Notes: generated by a model from the letters alone, not told the origin. 64,000 bases of DNA from an uncultured Bacteroidales bacterium (GCA_905235085.1 CAJOKD010000008.1:50682-114681), one strand, 5' to 3'; positions 26,527 through 35,439 are shown, numbered from the stretch's first letter. Made by a program: numbers and translations.

Positions 26527-27291
26527 TCAGCCCAGCACCACGTCGAGCACCATCATCAGCGCGAAGCCTAGCGCGAATCCTACCGTGCCGATATTCGAGT
26601 GATTGCCTTGTGAGTATTCCGGGACCAGTTCTTCGATCACTACATAGAGCATCGCTCCTGCCGCGAAGGCTAGCATATAAGGCATAATACCCAGGACAGA
26701 GGTGGCCAGGAGGAGTACTATAGCTCCTCCTGCCGGCTCTACGGCACCGCTGAGGGTTCCGATGCCGAATGCTTTCCACCGGCTGTTCCCGGCAGCCCTG
26801 AGCGGCATCGAGATAATCGCTCCTTCAGGGACGTTTTGGATGGCGATACCGAGCGAAAGTGCTACTGCGCCGGCCATATTGAAGTCCGCTGCGAGTGCTC
26901 CGGCAATTGCGACTCCCACAGCCATTCCTTCAGGGAAATTGTGGATGGTGACGGCAAGCGCGAGTTTCGTCGTACGGGAAAACTTGCTCTCCGGACCTTC
27001 AGGCCCTCCTGCCGGATGGATATGTGGAGTTATATAATCTATCAGGAGGAGGAATGCGAAACCTCCAAGGAGGCCTATGACCGGAGGAATGACTGAAGCA
27101 GACCCTTCTCCCATTTCCAGGGAAGGAATCAGCAGCGACCAGACCGATGCTGCCACCATTACTCCGGAGGCGAAGCCAAGCAGGATTTTCTGGACCAGGC
27201 CGGGCATCTCTTTCTTCATAAAGAAAACGAATGCAGAGCCCAGGGCCGTCCCCAGGAGCGGAATAATCAATGCGACGAATACTGGAACCAT
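26527..27291 (-). CDS. ZIP-family metal ion transporter
   Basis: About 254 residues from ATG 27291 (MVPVFVALIIPLLG); the track start at 27327 lies upstream of the promoter box. Eight membrane segments are present. The two metal-site helices are recognisable: VTIHNFPEGMAVGVAIA (HNFPEG) and AIQNVPEGAII. IEELVPEYSQG is typical of the ZupT/GufA branch, which imports zinc and other divalent metals. It converges on the MBL hydrolase gene with a 5-base gap. Confidence 0.9.
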   Translation of the reverse strand: MVPVFVALIIPLLGTALGSAFVFFMKKEMPGLVQKILLGFASGVMVAASVWSLLIPSLEMGEGSASVIPPVIGLLGGFAFLLLIDYITPHIHPAGGPEGPESKFSRTTKLALAVTIHNFPEGMAVGVAIAGALAADFNMAGAVALSLGIAIQNVPEGAIISMPLRAAGNSRWKAFGIGTLSGAVEPAGGAIVLLLATSVLGIMPYMLAFAAGAMLYVVIEELVPEYSQGNHSNIGTVGFALGFALMMVLDVVLG

Positions 27292-27299
27292 ATCTTTTA

Positions 27300-27307
27300 C
27301 AAATATA
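27300..27307 (-). promoter_or_regulatory. -7 element TATATTTG of the ZIP transporter gene
   Basis: Minus-strand TATATTTG ends 8 bases before the ATG at 27291, so the leader would be only a few bases. Confidence 0.55.
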
Positions 27308-27343
27308 ACGATTCGGATTGAAAGCAAAGTCTCTTTCTTTTCT

Positions 27344-27351
27344 TATATTTG
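27344..27351 (+). promoter_or_regulatory. -7 element TATATTTG upstream of the GNAT/corrinoid genes
   Basis: TATATTTG overlaps the TTG used by the ORF track at 27349, so the true start of the GNAT gene is the ATG at 27388. This is the only clear promoter before the corrinoid operon. Confidence 0.55.
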
Positions 27352-27387
27352 TATAAATGGAAAGACACTGGAAAAATCACTTTTGAC

Positions 27388-28137
27388 ATGGATATCAGAC
27401 TTGAAAGACCGGAGGATTATGCAGAAGTGGAAAAACTCACCCGAGATGCATTCTGGAATGTATTCAGGCCAGGTTGCCTAGAACATTATGTCCTGCATCG
27501 TTTCCGTACGGATCCGGACTTTATCCCTGAACTGGATTTCGTGATGGAGGAAGACGGGCGCATAATCGGTCACGTTATGTTCTCAAAGGCTGTCCTAGTC
27601 CTTGATGACGGAACCGAGAAGCCATCCTGGACATTCGGCCCGATCAGCATTCATCCGAATTTCAAACGACGTGGATACGGACTGAAGCTCCTGGAATATT
27701 CTCTCGACAAAGCCCGTGAGATGGGTGTCGGCTTCCTCTGTATGGAAGGGAACATAGATTTCTACAAGCACGCAGGATTCCGTCCTGCCAGTGAGTTCGG
27801 CATCCATTACCATTCGGAGCCGAGGGATGCCGTGGTCCCGTATTTCCTTGCCAATGAGCTTATTCCTGGCTGGCTGGGAGGCATTGAGGCCACTTACACT
27901 CCGCCTCGTGGGTATTTCGTGGCAGATGCAGAACCGGATGCTTTCGAGGAAAAAGGGTTCGCGGCGCTATGGGGGGATTATTTCCCGGATAATCCCGCAT
28001 CAGGAAGGGTTATGGAGAAATGCGGCTTCGTAGATACGGGCCGAGAGGTAATGTGCCCGAATCTGATTGTCGGATCCGACCGTCCGGTGCATGTGATGCG
28101 ACTTGACAGGAAAGAGGATGGTCGGCACTCTGCATAA
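27388..28137 (+). CDS. GNAT-family N-acetyltransferase
   Basis: About 249 residues from ATG 27388 (MDIRLERPEDYAEVEKLTRD). The acetyl-CoA loop is clear: FGPISIHPNFKRRGYGLKLLEYSLDKAREMG, followed by HAGFRPASEFG. A second GNAT-like stretch appears at the end (NPASGRVMEKCGFVDTGRE), so the product may be a fusion of one complete and one partial acetyltransferase motif. The acceptor is unknown. The methyltransferase gene follows after 29 bases, so it may be the first gene of that operon, though its function gives no obvious link. Confidence 0.8.
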   Translation: MDIRLERPEDYAEVEKLTRDAFWNVFRPGCLEHYVLHRFRTDPDFIPELDFVMEEDGRIIGHVMFSKAVLVLDDGTEKPSWTFGPISIHPNFKRRGYGLKLLEYSLDKAREMGVGFLCMEGNIDFYKHAGFRPASEFGIHYHSEPRDAVVPYFLANELIPGWLGGIEATYTPPRGYFVADAEPDAFEEKGFAALWGDYFPDNPASGRVMEKCGFVDTGREVMCPNLIVGSDRPVHVMRLDRKEDGRHSA

Positions 28138-28166
28138 TACTGATTCGAAGATATAGGTTTAGAGTT

Positions 28167-29426
28167 ATGACAGGTAAGGAAAGAATTAGGACCGTATTGG
28201 AGCATCGTGAAGCTGACAGGATCGCCGTTGATTTCGGAACGACACCCGTGACCGGTATACACTGCAAGGTAGTGGAAGCCTTGCGGCGGCATTATGGACT
28301 GGATGACCATCCGGTATACGTACACGAACCAGGCCAAATGCTTGGATACATAGAAGACGACCTGGCTGAAGCGCTGGGCACCGATACGGCGGGCTGTTTC
28401 GCTCCCAAGAACTCCATAGGCGTCCTGAACAAGGACTGGAAGGAGTACAGGATGCCCTGGGGCCAAGTCGTTATGCTGCCGGCAAAGATGGTTGATTCCT
28501 TCACCCCGAAGGACGGAGGACTCTATACTTATCCTGAGGGAGACAATACATTGCCGCCTTCCGGGTATATGCCCGAGCGGTGTTATTTCTTCGATTCCAT
28601 CGAGCGGCAGCAAGGCGAGATCGATGATGACAACCTCAATGTGGAAGACAATCTCCAGGAATATAGCGAAATAGACGATGAGACCCTCCTTTACTGGAAG
28701 ACCGTCACCGACCGTGCGGCACAGACCGGGAGAGCTGTCGTGGCAGGATTCGGTGGAATGGCACTGGGAGATGTAGCACGCATCATATCGATGGCTATCC
28801 GTGAGCCGAGGGGCATCCGCAGCGTGGCCGAATGGTATATGTCCACGGTCTGCCGTCCAGATTATGTCAAGGAACTCTTCGACCGCATTTCAGCTCTGGC
28901 CGTCAGGAACCTTGAAAAGATCCACTCTGTCGTAGGTGAGAACGTGGATGTCGTTTATGTCTGCGGCGCCGATTTCGGTACTCAGACAAGCCAGTTCCTT
29001 TCCGTAGAGACTCTTGACGAACTGTATGTCCCATACTACAAGAGGATGAATGACTGGATACATCAGAATACCACCTGGAAGACCTTCAAGCACTGCTGCG
29101 GCGCAATATATCCATTGCTTGACAGTTTGATCGGTGCCGGATTCGATATAATCAATCCGGTGCAGATCGCAGCCAAGGATATGGATCCTCAGAGACTCAA
29201 GGATGAATTCGGAGACCGGGTTACATTCTGGGGAGGAGGCGTTGATACCCAGAAGACGCTTCCTTTCGGGACTCCCGCCCAGGTCAGGGAAGAAGTGTTG
29301 AAACTGTGCGATATTTTCTCAAAGGGAGGAGGATTCGTCTACAATACGGTGCACAATATCCAGGCTAACGTGCCGGTGGAGAATGTAGTTGCGCTTATGG
29401 ATACTTTGAAAGAAATACGATCTTGA
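28167..29426 (+). CDS. URO-D-superfamily methyltransferase (likely substrate:corrinoid methyltransferase)
   Basis: 419 residues with the uroporphyrinogen decarboxylase fold found in many corrinoid methyltransferases. It begins MTGKERIRTVLEHREADRIA. It has the zinc-type motif WKTFKHCCGAIYPLLDSLI (HxCG), GADFGTQTSQFLSVETLDEL and TFWGGGVDTQKTLPFGTPAQV. It is not haem HemE: it is longer and sits beside a corrinoid protein gene 1 base downstream. By analogy it transfers a methyl group from an unknown methylated compound to the cobalt of the corrinoid protein. The third zinc ligand expected in MtaA-type enzymes is not obvious here. Confidence 0.82.
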   Translation: MTGKERIRTVLEHREADRIAVDFGTTPVTGIHCKVVEALRRHYGLDDHPVYVHEPGQMLGYIEDDLAEALGTDTAGCFAPKNSIGVLNKDWKEYRMPWGQVVMLPAKMVDSFTPKDGGLYTYPEGDNTLPPSGYMPERCYFFDSIERQQGEIDDDNLNVEDNLQEYSEIDDETLLYWKTVTDRAAQTGRAVVAGFGGMALGDVARIISMAIREPRGIRSVAEWYMSTVCRPDYVKELFDRISALAVRNLEKIHSVVGENVDVVYVCGADFGTQTSQFLSVETLDELYVPYYKRMNDWIHQNTTWKTFKHCCGAIYPLLDSLIGAGFDIINPVQIAAKDMDPQRLKDEFGDRVTFWGGGVDTQKTLPFGTPAQVREEVLKLCDIFSKGGGFVYNTVHNIQANVPVENVVALMDTLKEIRS

Positions 29427-29427
29427 T

Positions 29428-30048
29428 ATGGACAATCTCTACAATGCAATCTTCAAGGGTCTTGCTCCAGTTGCAAAGACTTCGGTCCAGGAAGCCTTGG
29501 ACTCAGGTAAAACACCTCAGGAAATCATCGATGCCTCAATGATACCTGCTATGGAGGCCATCGGCAGGGAATTCGAGGCCGGCCGCGTATTCGTTCCAAA
29601 CCTCCTTCTCAGTGCGAGGGCTATGAAAGGAGCCTTGGATATCCTCAAGCCCTTGATGATGGCCGGCCAGACCACTACTCTCGGGACTGTGGTGATAGGC
29701 ACCGTCAAAGGCGACCTCCACGATATCGGCAAGAACCTAGTAGCTTCTATGCTAGAGGGACGCGGCTTCAAGGTAATCAACCTGGGTACAGATGTTTCCA
29801 AGGAGCGTTTCATCGAGGCTGCCAGGGAGAATGAAGCAGACATAATCTGCCTTTCGGCCCTGCTTACCACTACGATGGATTATATGAAGGACATCGTGGA
29901 TGCAGTCAGGGAGTCCGGACTGGATGTGAAGATAATGGTAGGTGGTGCGCCTCTTACTCCTGATTTCGCGTCCGGAATCGGTGCTGATGGCTACAGTTCC
30001 AACGCCAATGAAGCTGTAGCCGTGGCGAAACAGCTCGTAGCGGTATGA
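29428..30048 (+). CDS. Methyltransferase corrinoid (B12-binding) protein
   Basis: 206 residues, a typical length. An N-terminal helical cap (about 1-85, with SGKTPQEIIDASMIPAMEAIG) precedes the Rossmann-like B12 domain. The cobalt-binding motif is VKGDLHDIGKNLVASMLEGRG (DxHxxG), followed by INLGTDVSKERF and IMVGGAPLTPDFASGIGADGY. This is the methyl carrier of the operon, accepting methyl from one URO-D-type enzyme and donating it to the other. Its stop overlaps the next ATG by 4 bases. Confidence 0.95.
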   Translation: MDNLYNAIFKGLAPVAKTSVQEALDSGKTPQEIIDASMIPAMEAIGREFEAGRVFVPNLLLSARAMKGALDILKPLMMAGQTTTLGTVVIGTVKGDLHDIGKNLVASMLEGRGFKVINLGTDVSKERFIEAARENEADIICLSALLTTTMDYMKDIVDAVRESGLDVKIMVGGAPLTPDFASGIGADGYSSNANEAVAVAKQLVAV

Positions 30049-30719
30049 TACAGAAGTCTTTCCAGATCAGTCCGGAAGAACTGCCTGAAAAAGAGGTCTG
30101 GTTCGCGATGGGATACCGGGACTCTGTCCCCGAAGCCCGGATACGGGACTATGTGCTCGCCCTGCGAGACCGGCTCGTTCCCCAGGCTACCCTCCGTTAT
30201 ATGTACCAGGTTGTCGAGGCCGAGAAGCTTTCCTCCAGGAAAGTTCGTATGGGAGGGGAGACCTTCACTCCGGAAGGGATCATCTGTTCCTATCTGGAAG
30301 GTATGACTCACGCCTTGCTCTTCGTCGGTACTGCAGGATGGGAATACGACCGGGCGAAGGAAGAACTTAAGAGCGATGGAGATATAGTATCCGATTTCAT
30401 TGCGGATGCGATCGGTACAGTCCTGGCGGAAACTACTGTAGCCAGGATTGAAAGCGATTATGACGATCTCCGCACACTTTCGATGCCGTACAGTCCTGGA
30501 TACTGCAACTGGGACATCCGAGAGCAGCATATCCTCTTCTCCCTTTTCCCGGAGAAGCCTTGCGGGATCATTCTCTCCGATACTTCTCTTATGGCTCCGG
30601 AGAAGTCCGTCAGCGGCTTCTTCGCTATGGGGAAGGACCTTCAGCGCCAGCCCTATCATTGTCAAATATGCAAGAACACAAAATGTTACAAAAGAAGAAA
30701 CGCTTGGCTATCCCCATAA
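30045..30719 (+). CDS. MetH activation-domain-like protein (corrinoid reactivation candidate)
   Basis: 224 residues. The C-terminal half matches the AdoMet-binding reactivation domain of cobalamin-dependent methionine synthase: YSPGYCNWDIREQHILFSLFP and LMAPEKSVSGFFAMG. Cysteines CQICKNTKC at the end add a possible metal site. There is no homocysteine or folate domain, so it is a stand-alone version. In this operon it would be expected to restore inactive Co(II) to methyl-Co(III), or otherwise service the corrinoid protein. Start ATGA overlaps the corrinoid gene. Confidence 0.85.
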   Translation: MIQKSFQISPEELPEKEVWFAMGYRDSVPEARIRDYVLALRDRLVPQATLRYMYQVVEAEKLSSRKVRMGGETFTPEGIICSYLEGMTHALLFVGTAGWEYDRAKEELKSDGDIVSDFIADAIGTVLAETTVARIESDYDDLRTLSMPYSPGYCNWDIREQHILFSLFPEKPCGIILSDTSLMAPEKSVSGFFAMGKDLQRQPYHCQICKNTKCYKRRNAWLSP

Positions 30720-31660
30720 TGACCCACCCGGGGATAGAGTTATGCGGCAGTACTGTCCTGAAAGCAGTGACTGACGGTCAGGTACACGCAGATGCCATAT
30801 GCGCACTTGAAGCTGAATTCCCGGCGGATGCGGTCACTGCCATTATGGACCTCACTGTCGAAGCGGAGGCCTTCGGAGCAGAGGTACGTTTCAGCGAAAA
30901 CGCTATACCGAACATCGTAGGCCGCCTGGTCACCGATGCCGATTCAGTTGCAGCTCTGGCTGTACCTTCTCTTGATGCAGGCAGGGTCAAAGAGTATCTG
31001 AAAGCGAACCGTATCGTCGCATCCCGCATCAAGGACAAGAAGGTTTTTGGGGGATGCATCGGTCCGTTTTCCCTTGCCGGCAGGCTGTTCGACCTGTCCG
31101 AACTTATGATGGCTATGTACATCGAGCCTGAAACGGTGACTATGCTCCTTGAAAAGTGTACGGCTTTCATTACTAGTTACATACAGGCGATGAAGGAAAC
31201 GGGTATCGATGGTGTCGTCCTTGCCGAACCTGCTGCCGGACTCGTATCCAATGACGATTGCTATTCATATTCGTCAGTTTATGTGCGCAGGATAGTCGAT
31301 GCGGTTCAGGATGAGAGCTTCTCCGTCATCCTGCATAATTGCGGTAATACCGGTCATTGCACGGACGCTATGATACGTTCAGGCGCCGCAGCCTTGCATT
31401 TCGGCAACCGGGCCGATATGGTCGAAGCCTTGCGCGTATGTCCTCCTGACCTTCCTGTCCTGGGCAATATCGATCCCGTCGGTATACTCCAGCAATCTTC
31501 TCCTGAAACAGTCTATTCCGCCGTCAGCGAGTTGCTTGACAAGACTTCCGGATACGCCAATTTCATTCTTTCGTCAGGATGCGATGTACCGCCCCGCACT
31601 CCTTTCGAGAACATAAAGGCATTCTATAAGGCTCTTGCCGAATACAATGAAAAGGATTGA
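30668..31660 (+). CDS. MtaA/MtbA-type URO-D-superfamily methyltransferase
   Basis: 330 residues from ATG 30668 (ATG 30683, MLQKKKRLAIPIM, is also possible); both overlap the previous gene, and the track start at 30560 is deep inside it. The zinc ligands of MtaA/MtbA-type methylcobamide methyltransferases are present: VILHNCGNTGHC (HxCG) and the later FILSSGCDVPP. HFGNRADMVEAL and LPVLGNIDPVGI also fit. It is expected to pass the corrinoid-bound methyl to a thiol or folate acceptor. As the second URO-D-type enzyme of the operon it complements the one at 28167. Confidence 0.85.
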   Translation: MQEHKMLQKKKRLAIPIMTHPGIELCGSTVLKAVTDGQVHADAICALEAEFPADAVTAIMDLTVEAEAFGAEVRFSENAIPNIVGRLVTDADSVAALAVPSLDAGRVKEYLKANRIVASRIKDKKVFGGCIGPFSLAGRLFDLSELMMAMYIEPETVTMLLEKCTAFITSYIQAMKETGIDGVVLAEPAAGLVSNDDCYSYSSVYVRRIVDAVQDESFSVILHNCGNTGHCTDAMIRSGAAALHFGNRADMVEALRVCPPDLPVLGNIDPVGILQQSSPETVYSAVSELLDKTSGYANFILSSGCDVPPRTPFENIKAFYKALAEYNEKD

Positions 31661-33110
31661 TTATGCATCTTCGATGACCTCCTTCAGGTGGTGGATGTGT
31701 GCGCTGCTCTTCTTTGCGACCACCATAAACTATCTGGACCGGCAGGTCCTCTCCCTGACTTACGAGGAGTTCATCAAGCCGGAATTCCACTGGACTGATG
31801 CAGAATATGGTACGGTGACAGGATTTTTCTCCCTCTTCTACGCGGTATGCTGCCTGTTCGCAGGCAAGTTCATAGATTGGATAGGAGTCAAGAGGGGATA
31901 TCTGATTTCGATCCTGGTATGGTCGACCGGCGCCTGCCTCCACGCTGCTACGGGATGGATGACAGTGTCCCTCACCGGGCTTGAGTCCGCCTCTGCTCTC
32001 AAGGCAGTCGAGGCCGGAAGCAATATCGCCCTTGCCGTCTCGGTGACATCGGTATATCTGTTTATGTTCTGCCGTGGAGTCCTGGCTCTTGGTGAAGCCG
32101 GCAATTTCCCATCGGCCATCAAGGTCACTGCGGAGTACTTCCCGAAGAAAGACCGAGCCTTCGCCACTACCATATTCAATGCAGGAGCTTCCGTGGGAGC
32201 CCTTGCTGCTCCTCTCTGTATTCCCGCCCTGGCAAAGTCCTATGGCTGGGAAATGGCCTTTATCATCATAGGTGCCATAGGTTTCATCTGGGTATTCTTC
32301 TGGATATTCCTCTATGACAAGCCTGAGGAAAGCAAGTATGTAAATGCAGGAGAACTCGAGTATATCCATCAGGATGATGCCGGAGATGAGGCAGGGGAGG
32401 CGGTCTCGGAAGCCGTCAAACCGATCCCTCTGCGTCAGTGCCTGCGCTACCGCCAGGCCTGGTGTGTCATACTCGGGAAATTCATCTCCGACTGCGTGTG
32501 GTGGTTCTTCCTGTTCTGGGCTCCATCGTATTTTGACACCCAGTTCGGCGCCAAAGCCAGTTCCACGATGGGGAAGCTGCTTCTGATCACGCTCTATGCC
32601 ATCTGCTCGATCCTTTCGATATTCGGAGGATATGTTCCTAAGTATTTCGTGGAGAAGAAAGGAATGCATCATTATGATGCCAGGATGAGGGCGATGTTCA
32701 TATTCGCGCTGTTCCCGTTGTTCTCATTGCTTGCTCAGCCTCTTGGAGCAAGCTTCAATTCGCCGTGGTGGCCTGCTGTCCTGATCGGTCTGGCAGCTGC
32801 GGGACACTCCGCCTGGGCGGCCAACCAGTACAGCGTAATCTCCGACTTGTTTCCTAAGAGTACCATCGCTACAATGACAGGACTCAGTTCGCTTGCCGGG
32901 GGAATATCCACGATGGCTCTTCAGAAAATAGCGGGAAACCTATTCACTTATGCAGAAGGAGCCGGAAGTGCGTTCCGTTTCCTCGGATTCGAAGGCAAAC
33001 CGGCAGGTTATTTCGTAATCTTCTGTTACTGTGGGCTCGCATACCTCCTGTCCTGGGTGGTTATGAAGTCCCTTGTCCCGAAATACAATCCTGTCGTTTA
33101 CACGGAATAA
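31647..33110 (+). CDS. MFS transporter of the anion:cation (ExuT-like) group
   Basis: 487 residues from ATG 31647, overlapping the methyltransferase stop by 14 bases; the track TTG at 31635 is less likely. Twelve membrane segments. The N-terminus RWWMCALLFFATTINYLDRQVLS and the loop GKFIDWIGVKRGYL are typical of the ExuT/organic-anion branch. An extra stretch of about 60 residues around 110-140 separates TM3 and TM4, and TLYAICSILSIFGG is in the second half. It is probably the importer of the substrate demethylated by the operon. An organic acid is suggested by the branch but not proven. Confidence 0.88.
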   Translation: MKRIDYASSMTSFRWWMCALLFFATTINYLDRQVLSLTYEEFIKPEFHWTDAEYGTVTGFFSLFYAVCCLFAGKFIDWIGVKRGYLISILVWSTGACLHAATGWMTVSLTGLESASALKAVEAGSNIALAVSVTSVYLFMFCRGVLALGEAGNFPSAIKVTAEYFPKKDRAFATTIFNAGASVGALAAPLCIPALAKSYGWEMAFIIIGAIGFIWVFFWIFLYDKPEESKYVNAGELEYIHQDDAGDEAGEAVSEAVKPIPLRQCLRYRQAWCVILGKFISDCVWWFFLFWAPSYFDTQFGAKASSTMGKLLLITLYAICSILSIFGGYVPKYFVEKKGMHHYDARMRAMFIFALFPLFSLLAQPLGASFNSPWWPAVLIGLAAAGHSAWAANQYSVISDLFPKSTIATMTGLSSLAGGISTMALQKIAGNLFTYAEGAGSAFRFLGFEGKPAGYFVIFCYCGLAYLLSWVVMKSLVPKYNPVVYTE

Positions 33111-33112
33111 GG

Positions 33113-33757
33113 TCATACGAGCTCGAGGAGTTCCGAGATGTCGTCTATGATTTTATCCGCTCCTGCTTCTGCCAGGGCTTCGCGGAAAGAATTGCCGTAG
33201 GTTACTCCGACGGTAGAGGTCCCTGCCCTGCGTCCCATTATTATATCCACAGGCATATCTCCTACGACAAGACTCTCTTCCGGAGGAATGCCCAGCTCGC
33301 GCATTGTCTTCAGGACAGGTTCCGGATCCGGTTTTGCCTTCTCCACGCTGTCAGCGCCCAGAACGTATGAAATGCAATCCTCGACCGACATATCGTGCAG
33401 GAATCCTCGCAAAGACACCGACTGGCGTGATGAAGCGACGGAGAGGATATAACCTCTTTCCTTCAGCAGGTTCAATGTCTCCTTCACATTCGGGAACAAC
33501 TTGGGTACCATCTTCTTGCGGTTCCGCTCGAAAAGAACCCTGTACACGTCGGCGCATCGGAGTATGTCTCTTTCAGTCAGTCCCGGGAATAGTTCCCTGA
33601 ATCCGTCTTCAAGGGTGATGCCGATTGTCGCAGTTATCGCTTCTTCTCCGGCAACGGGATAACCGAGGACACGCATCGTCTCCTGCATTGTCGTGATTAT
33701 ATTGGCACGCGTGTCGCCTAGTGTGCCGTCGAAGTCGAATATGATCAGTTTTATCAT
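33113..33757 (-). CDS. HAD-superfamily phosphatase (Gph-like)
   Basis: 214 residues. HAD motif I IIFDFDGTLGDT, motif II VASSRQS, motif III lysine in VEKAKPDPEPVLK and motif IV LVVGDMPVDIIMGRRAG are all intact, with a helical cap between I and II. The closest functional class is phosphoglycolate phosphatase, but HAD specificity cannot be assigned from motifs. It overlaps the start region of the carbonic anhydrase gene by 4 bases (ATGA), so the two are one operon. Confidence 0.88.
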   Translation of the reverse strand: MIKLIIFDFDGTLGDTRANIITTMQETMRVLGYPVAGEEAITATIGITLEDGFRELFPGLTERDILRCADVYRVLFERNRKKMVPKLFPNVKETLNLLKERGYILSVASSRQSVSLRGFLHDMSVEDCISYVLGADSVEKAKPDPEPVLKTMRELGIPPEESLVVGDMPVDIIMGRRAGTSTVGVTYGNSFREALAEAGADKIIDDISELLELV

Positions 33758-34299
33758 TGTATTTCAGTCAGTTCGCCGGTTACCGAATCGATTATGAAGC
33801 CGCGCACGGTGACATCTTCCGGAACAAGCGGATGATCTTTTATCGACTTGACCGTCTTCCTTACGGAGGCAACCGTATCGTGGAATCCCTCCAGCCAGCT
33901 TCCGATGCCCCTGGCCTCCCATTCTACCAGTGTCTCCAGGGATATTCCCCTTTCCAGCATATGTGGCTTGAATTCTTCATAACTCATATGGCACGCACCG
34001 CAGGTCGAGTGATGTATGACCATCACATCTTGCACGCCGAGTTCGTAAATCGCGACCAGAAGGGATCGTATCGCCGAGTCTGTTTCTGACAGTATGAGTC
34101 CGCCGGCATTCTTTATGACCTTGGCGTCGCCGTTGCGGAGCCCCAAGGCCTTCATAAGAAGCTCGGTGAGGCGGGTGTCCATACAGGTGAGGATGGCCAG
34201 CCTCTTGGCCGGGAACTTGTCAGTGACGTAGGGTTCGTATGCCTTTGAGGCCACGAAGCGCTTGTTGTATTCCAGGATTTCTTCAACCATATCAAACAA
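33754..34299 (-). CDS. Beta-class carbonic anhydrase
   Basis: 181 residues. Zinc ligands and the Asp-Arg dyad are visible: ILTCMDTRLTELL (C-x-D-x-R) and VMVIHHSTCGACHM (H-x2-C), with IKNAGGLI between them. This is the short, archaeal/type II-like beta class that interconverts CO2 and bicarbonate. MVEEILEYN at 34290 is an alternative start. The HAD phosphatase is translationally coupled downstream. Confidence 0.92.
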   Translation of the reverse strand: MFDMVEEILEYNKRFVASKAYEPYVTDKFPAKRLAILTCMDTRLTELLMKALGLRNGDAKVIKNAGGLILSETDSAIRSLLVAIYELGVQDVMVIHHSTCGACHMSYEEFKPHMLERGISLETLVEWEARGIGSWLEGFHDTVASVRKTVKSIKDHPLVPEDVTVRGFIIDSVTGELTEIQ

Positions 34300-34322
34300 A
34301 TGTCAACTCTTTCGTATTGTTA

Positions 34323-35033
34323 TCATCTGGCCATATAGCGTTTCCGTTCATTTTCGGGAAACTTTTCGATGGCGTACCTCAGCATAGTCCGTGGCATTTT
34401 GCGGCAGCGGGGCTCCAGCCAGGCAACGAGAGCGGTCTTGTCACGCTTCCCGGCTTCCCTGAGCAGCCAGCCTACGGCCTTATGGATCAAGTCGTGAGGG
34501 TGGTTCAGAAAGATATCGGCGATTGCGAACGTATCTGCTGTCTGTCCCTTCCGAATGAAGGCCATCGTGCTCACTATCCCTATCCTTTGTTCCCAGATTG
34601 TCTTCCCATTGCTGGCGAGTTCATACAGGATGGACCTGTCCTTATCCATGAGCCATTCCCCGAGCAGGGAATAGCAGGACAGGTCGACCAGGTCCCAGTT
34701 GTTGATCGCTTGGGTATGTGAGAGATAGAAATCGATGCAATCCTTCCTGGACACCCCGGTCTTTGCCGAATGTTTGAATATCTCCACCAAGGTGAGCAGG
34801 GCGGCAAGGCGGACTTCGTGATATTCGCTGGAGAGGCATTCCTCCAGTTCGGGGAAGCCGGCAGAGCGCCAGCAATCTTTCACGACGGACCTTGTCACCG
34901 GGACCTTGATTCCAAGGAACTTGTCACCTTCTCCGTATTGGCCTTTGCCGGTTTTGAAGAAGCGTGAAAGGCCTTCCACCTGAGAGGGGTCGGCCGAGTC
35001 TAGCATATGTTTCAGAAGTATATTGTCGTTCAC
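34323..35033 (-). CDS. AlkD-like DNA alkylation repair HEAT-repeat protein
   Basis: 236 residues, normal for AlkD-like glycosylases. Signature stretches are FLGIKVPVTRSVVKDCW, RLAALLTLVEIF, DFYLSHTQAINNWDLVDLSC and DLIHKAVGWLLREAGKRD. The family removes positively charged alkylated bases from DNA. NWDLVD supplies the Trp/Asp pair used in AlkD. Single gene between the carbonic anhydrase and a divergent lipoprotein gene. Confidence 0.9.
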   Translation of the reverse strand: MNDNILLKHMLDSADPSQVEGLSRFFKTGKGQYGEGDKFLGIKVPVTRSVVKDCWRSAGFPELEECLSSEYHEVRLAALLTLVEIFKHSAKTGVSRKDCIDFYLSHTQAINNWDLVDLSCYSLLGEWLMDKDRSILYELASNGKTIWEQRIGIVSTMAFIRKGQTADTFAIADIFLNHPHDLIHKAVGWLLREAGKRDKTALVAWLEPRCRKMPRTMLRYAIEKFPENERKRYMAR

Positions 35034-35103
35034 GTTGCTAAGTTAGTGAAATTATCTGGCATTATCTTGGTATAAGTCCTGTCGGACCATAAGACTGATC
35101 AAG

Positions 35104-35439
35104 ATGAAACGGATGAATGGATTATCGTTCGCACTGGCCGTAGCTGCGGTTGCCCTGTGCGCTTCCACCTGCGAGAAAATGGAACCGGGCGACTATCGCG
35201 ACCATCTCGGCAACAAGATAAACCTGCTGGGAGGCTGGATCCTTTCGGAGGTACAGTACAAGACCGCCGGGATAATTGAATCCCGCGGGGTCGACGCCCA
35301 GTCTGTAATGGAGTTTGCAGGCGATGGACTCGGGTACACGAAGAGCTTCTCCGGGGCTGTCGAAGGAGTCGTCTCCGTCGAACGGGACCGGATATACCAT
35401 CTGATAGACCCGGTCAAGCCTCGGCTCGAAGTAAAGTGA
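35104..35439 (+). CDS. Small lipoprotein of unknown function
   Basis: 111 residues. A signal sequence with a lipobox-like CASTC (MKRMNGLSFALAVAAVALCASTC) precedes about 90 residues including NLLGGWILSEVQYKTAG and MEFAGDGLGYTKSFSG. The latter hints at a small lipocalin-like sheet but is not assignable. It may be a shortened relative of larger lipocalin-like lipoproteins. It converges on the reverse transcriptase gene. The start ATG at 35104 could alternatively be MNG at 35113. Confidence 0.65.
   Translation: MKRMNGLSFALAVAAVALCASTCEKMEPGDYRDHLGNKINLLGGWILSEVQYKTAGIIESRGVDAQSVMEFAGDGLGYTKSFSGAVEGVVSVERDRIYHLIDPVKPRLEVK

Noticed and set aside
28167-31660. Haem biosynthesis HemE assignment for the two URO-D-like genes
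   Set aside because: Both contain HxCG zinc motifs and flank a corrinoid protein and an activation-domain protein, which points to methyltransferases.
31563-32672. 369-codon open frame on the minus strand
   Set aside because: Antisense shadow of the MFS transporter; composition is typical of a complement of a membrane protein gene.
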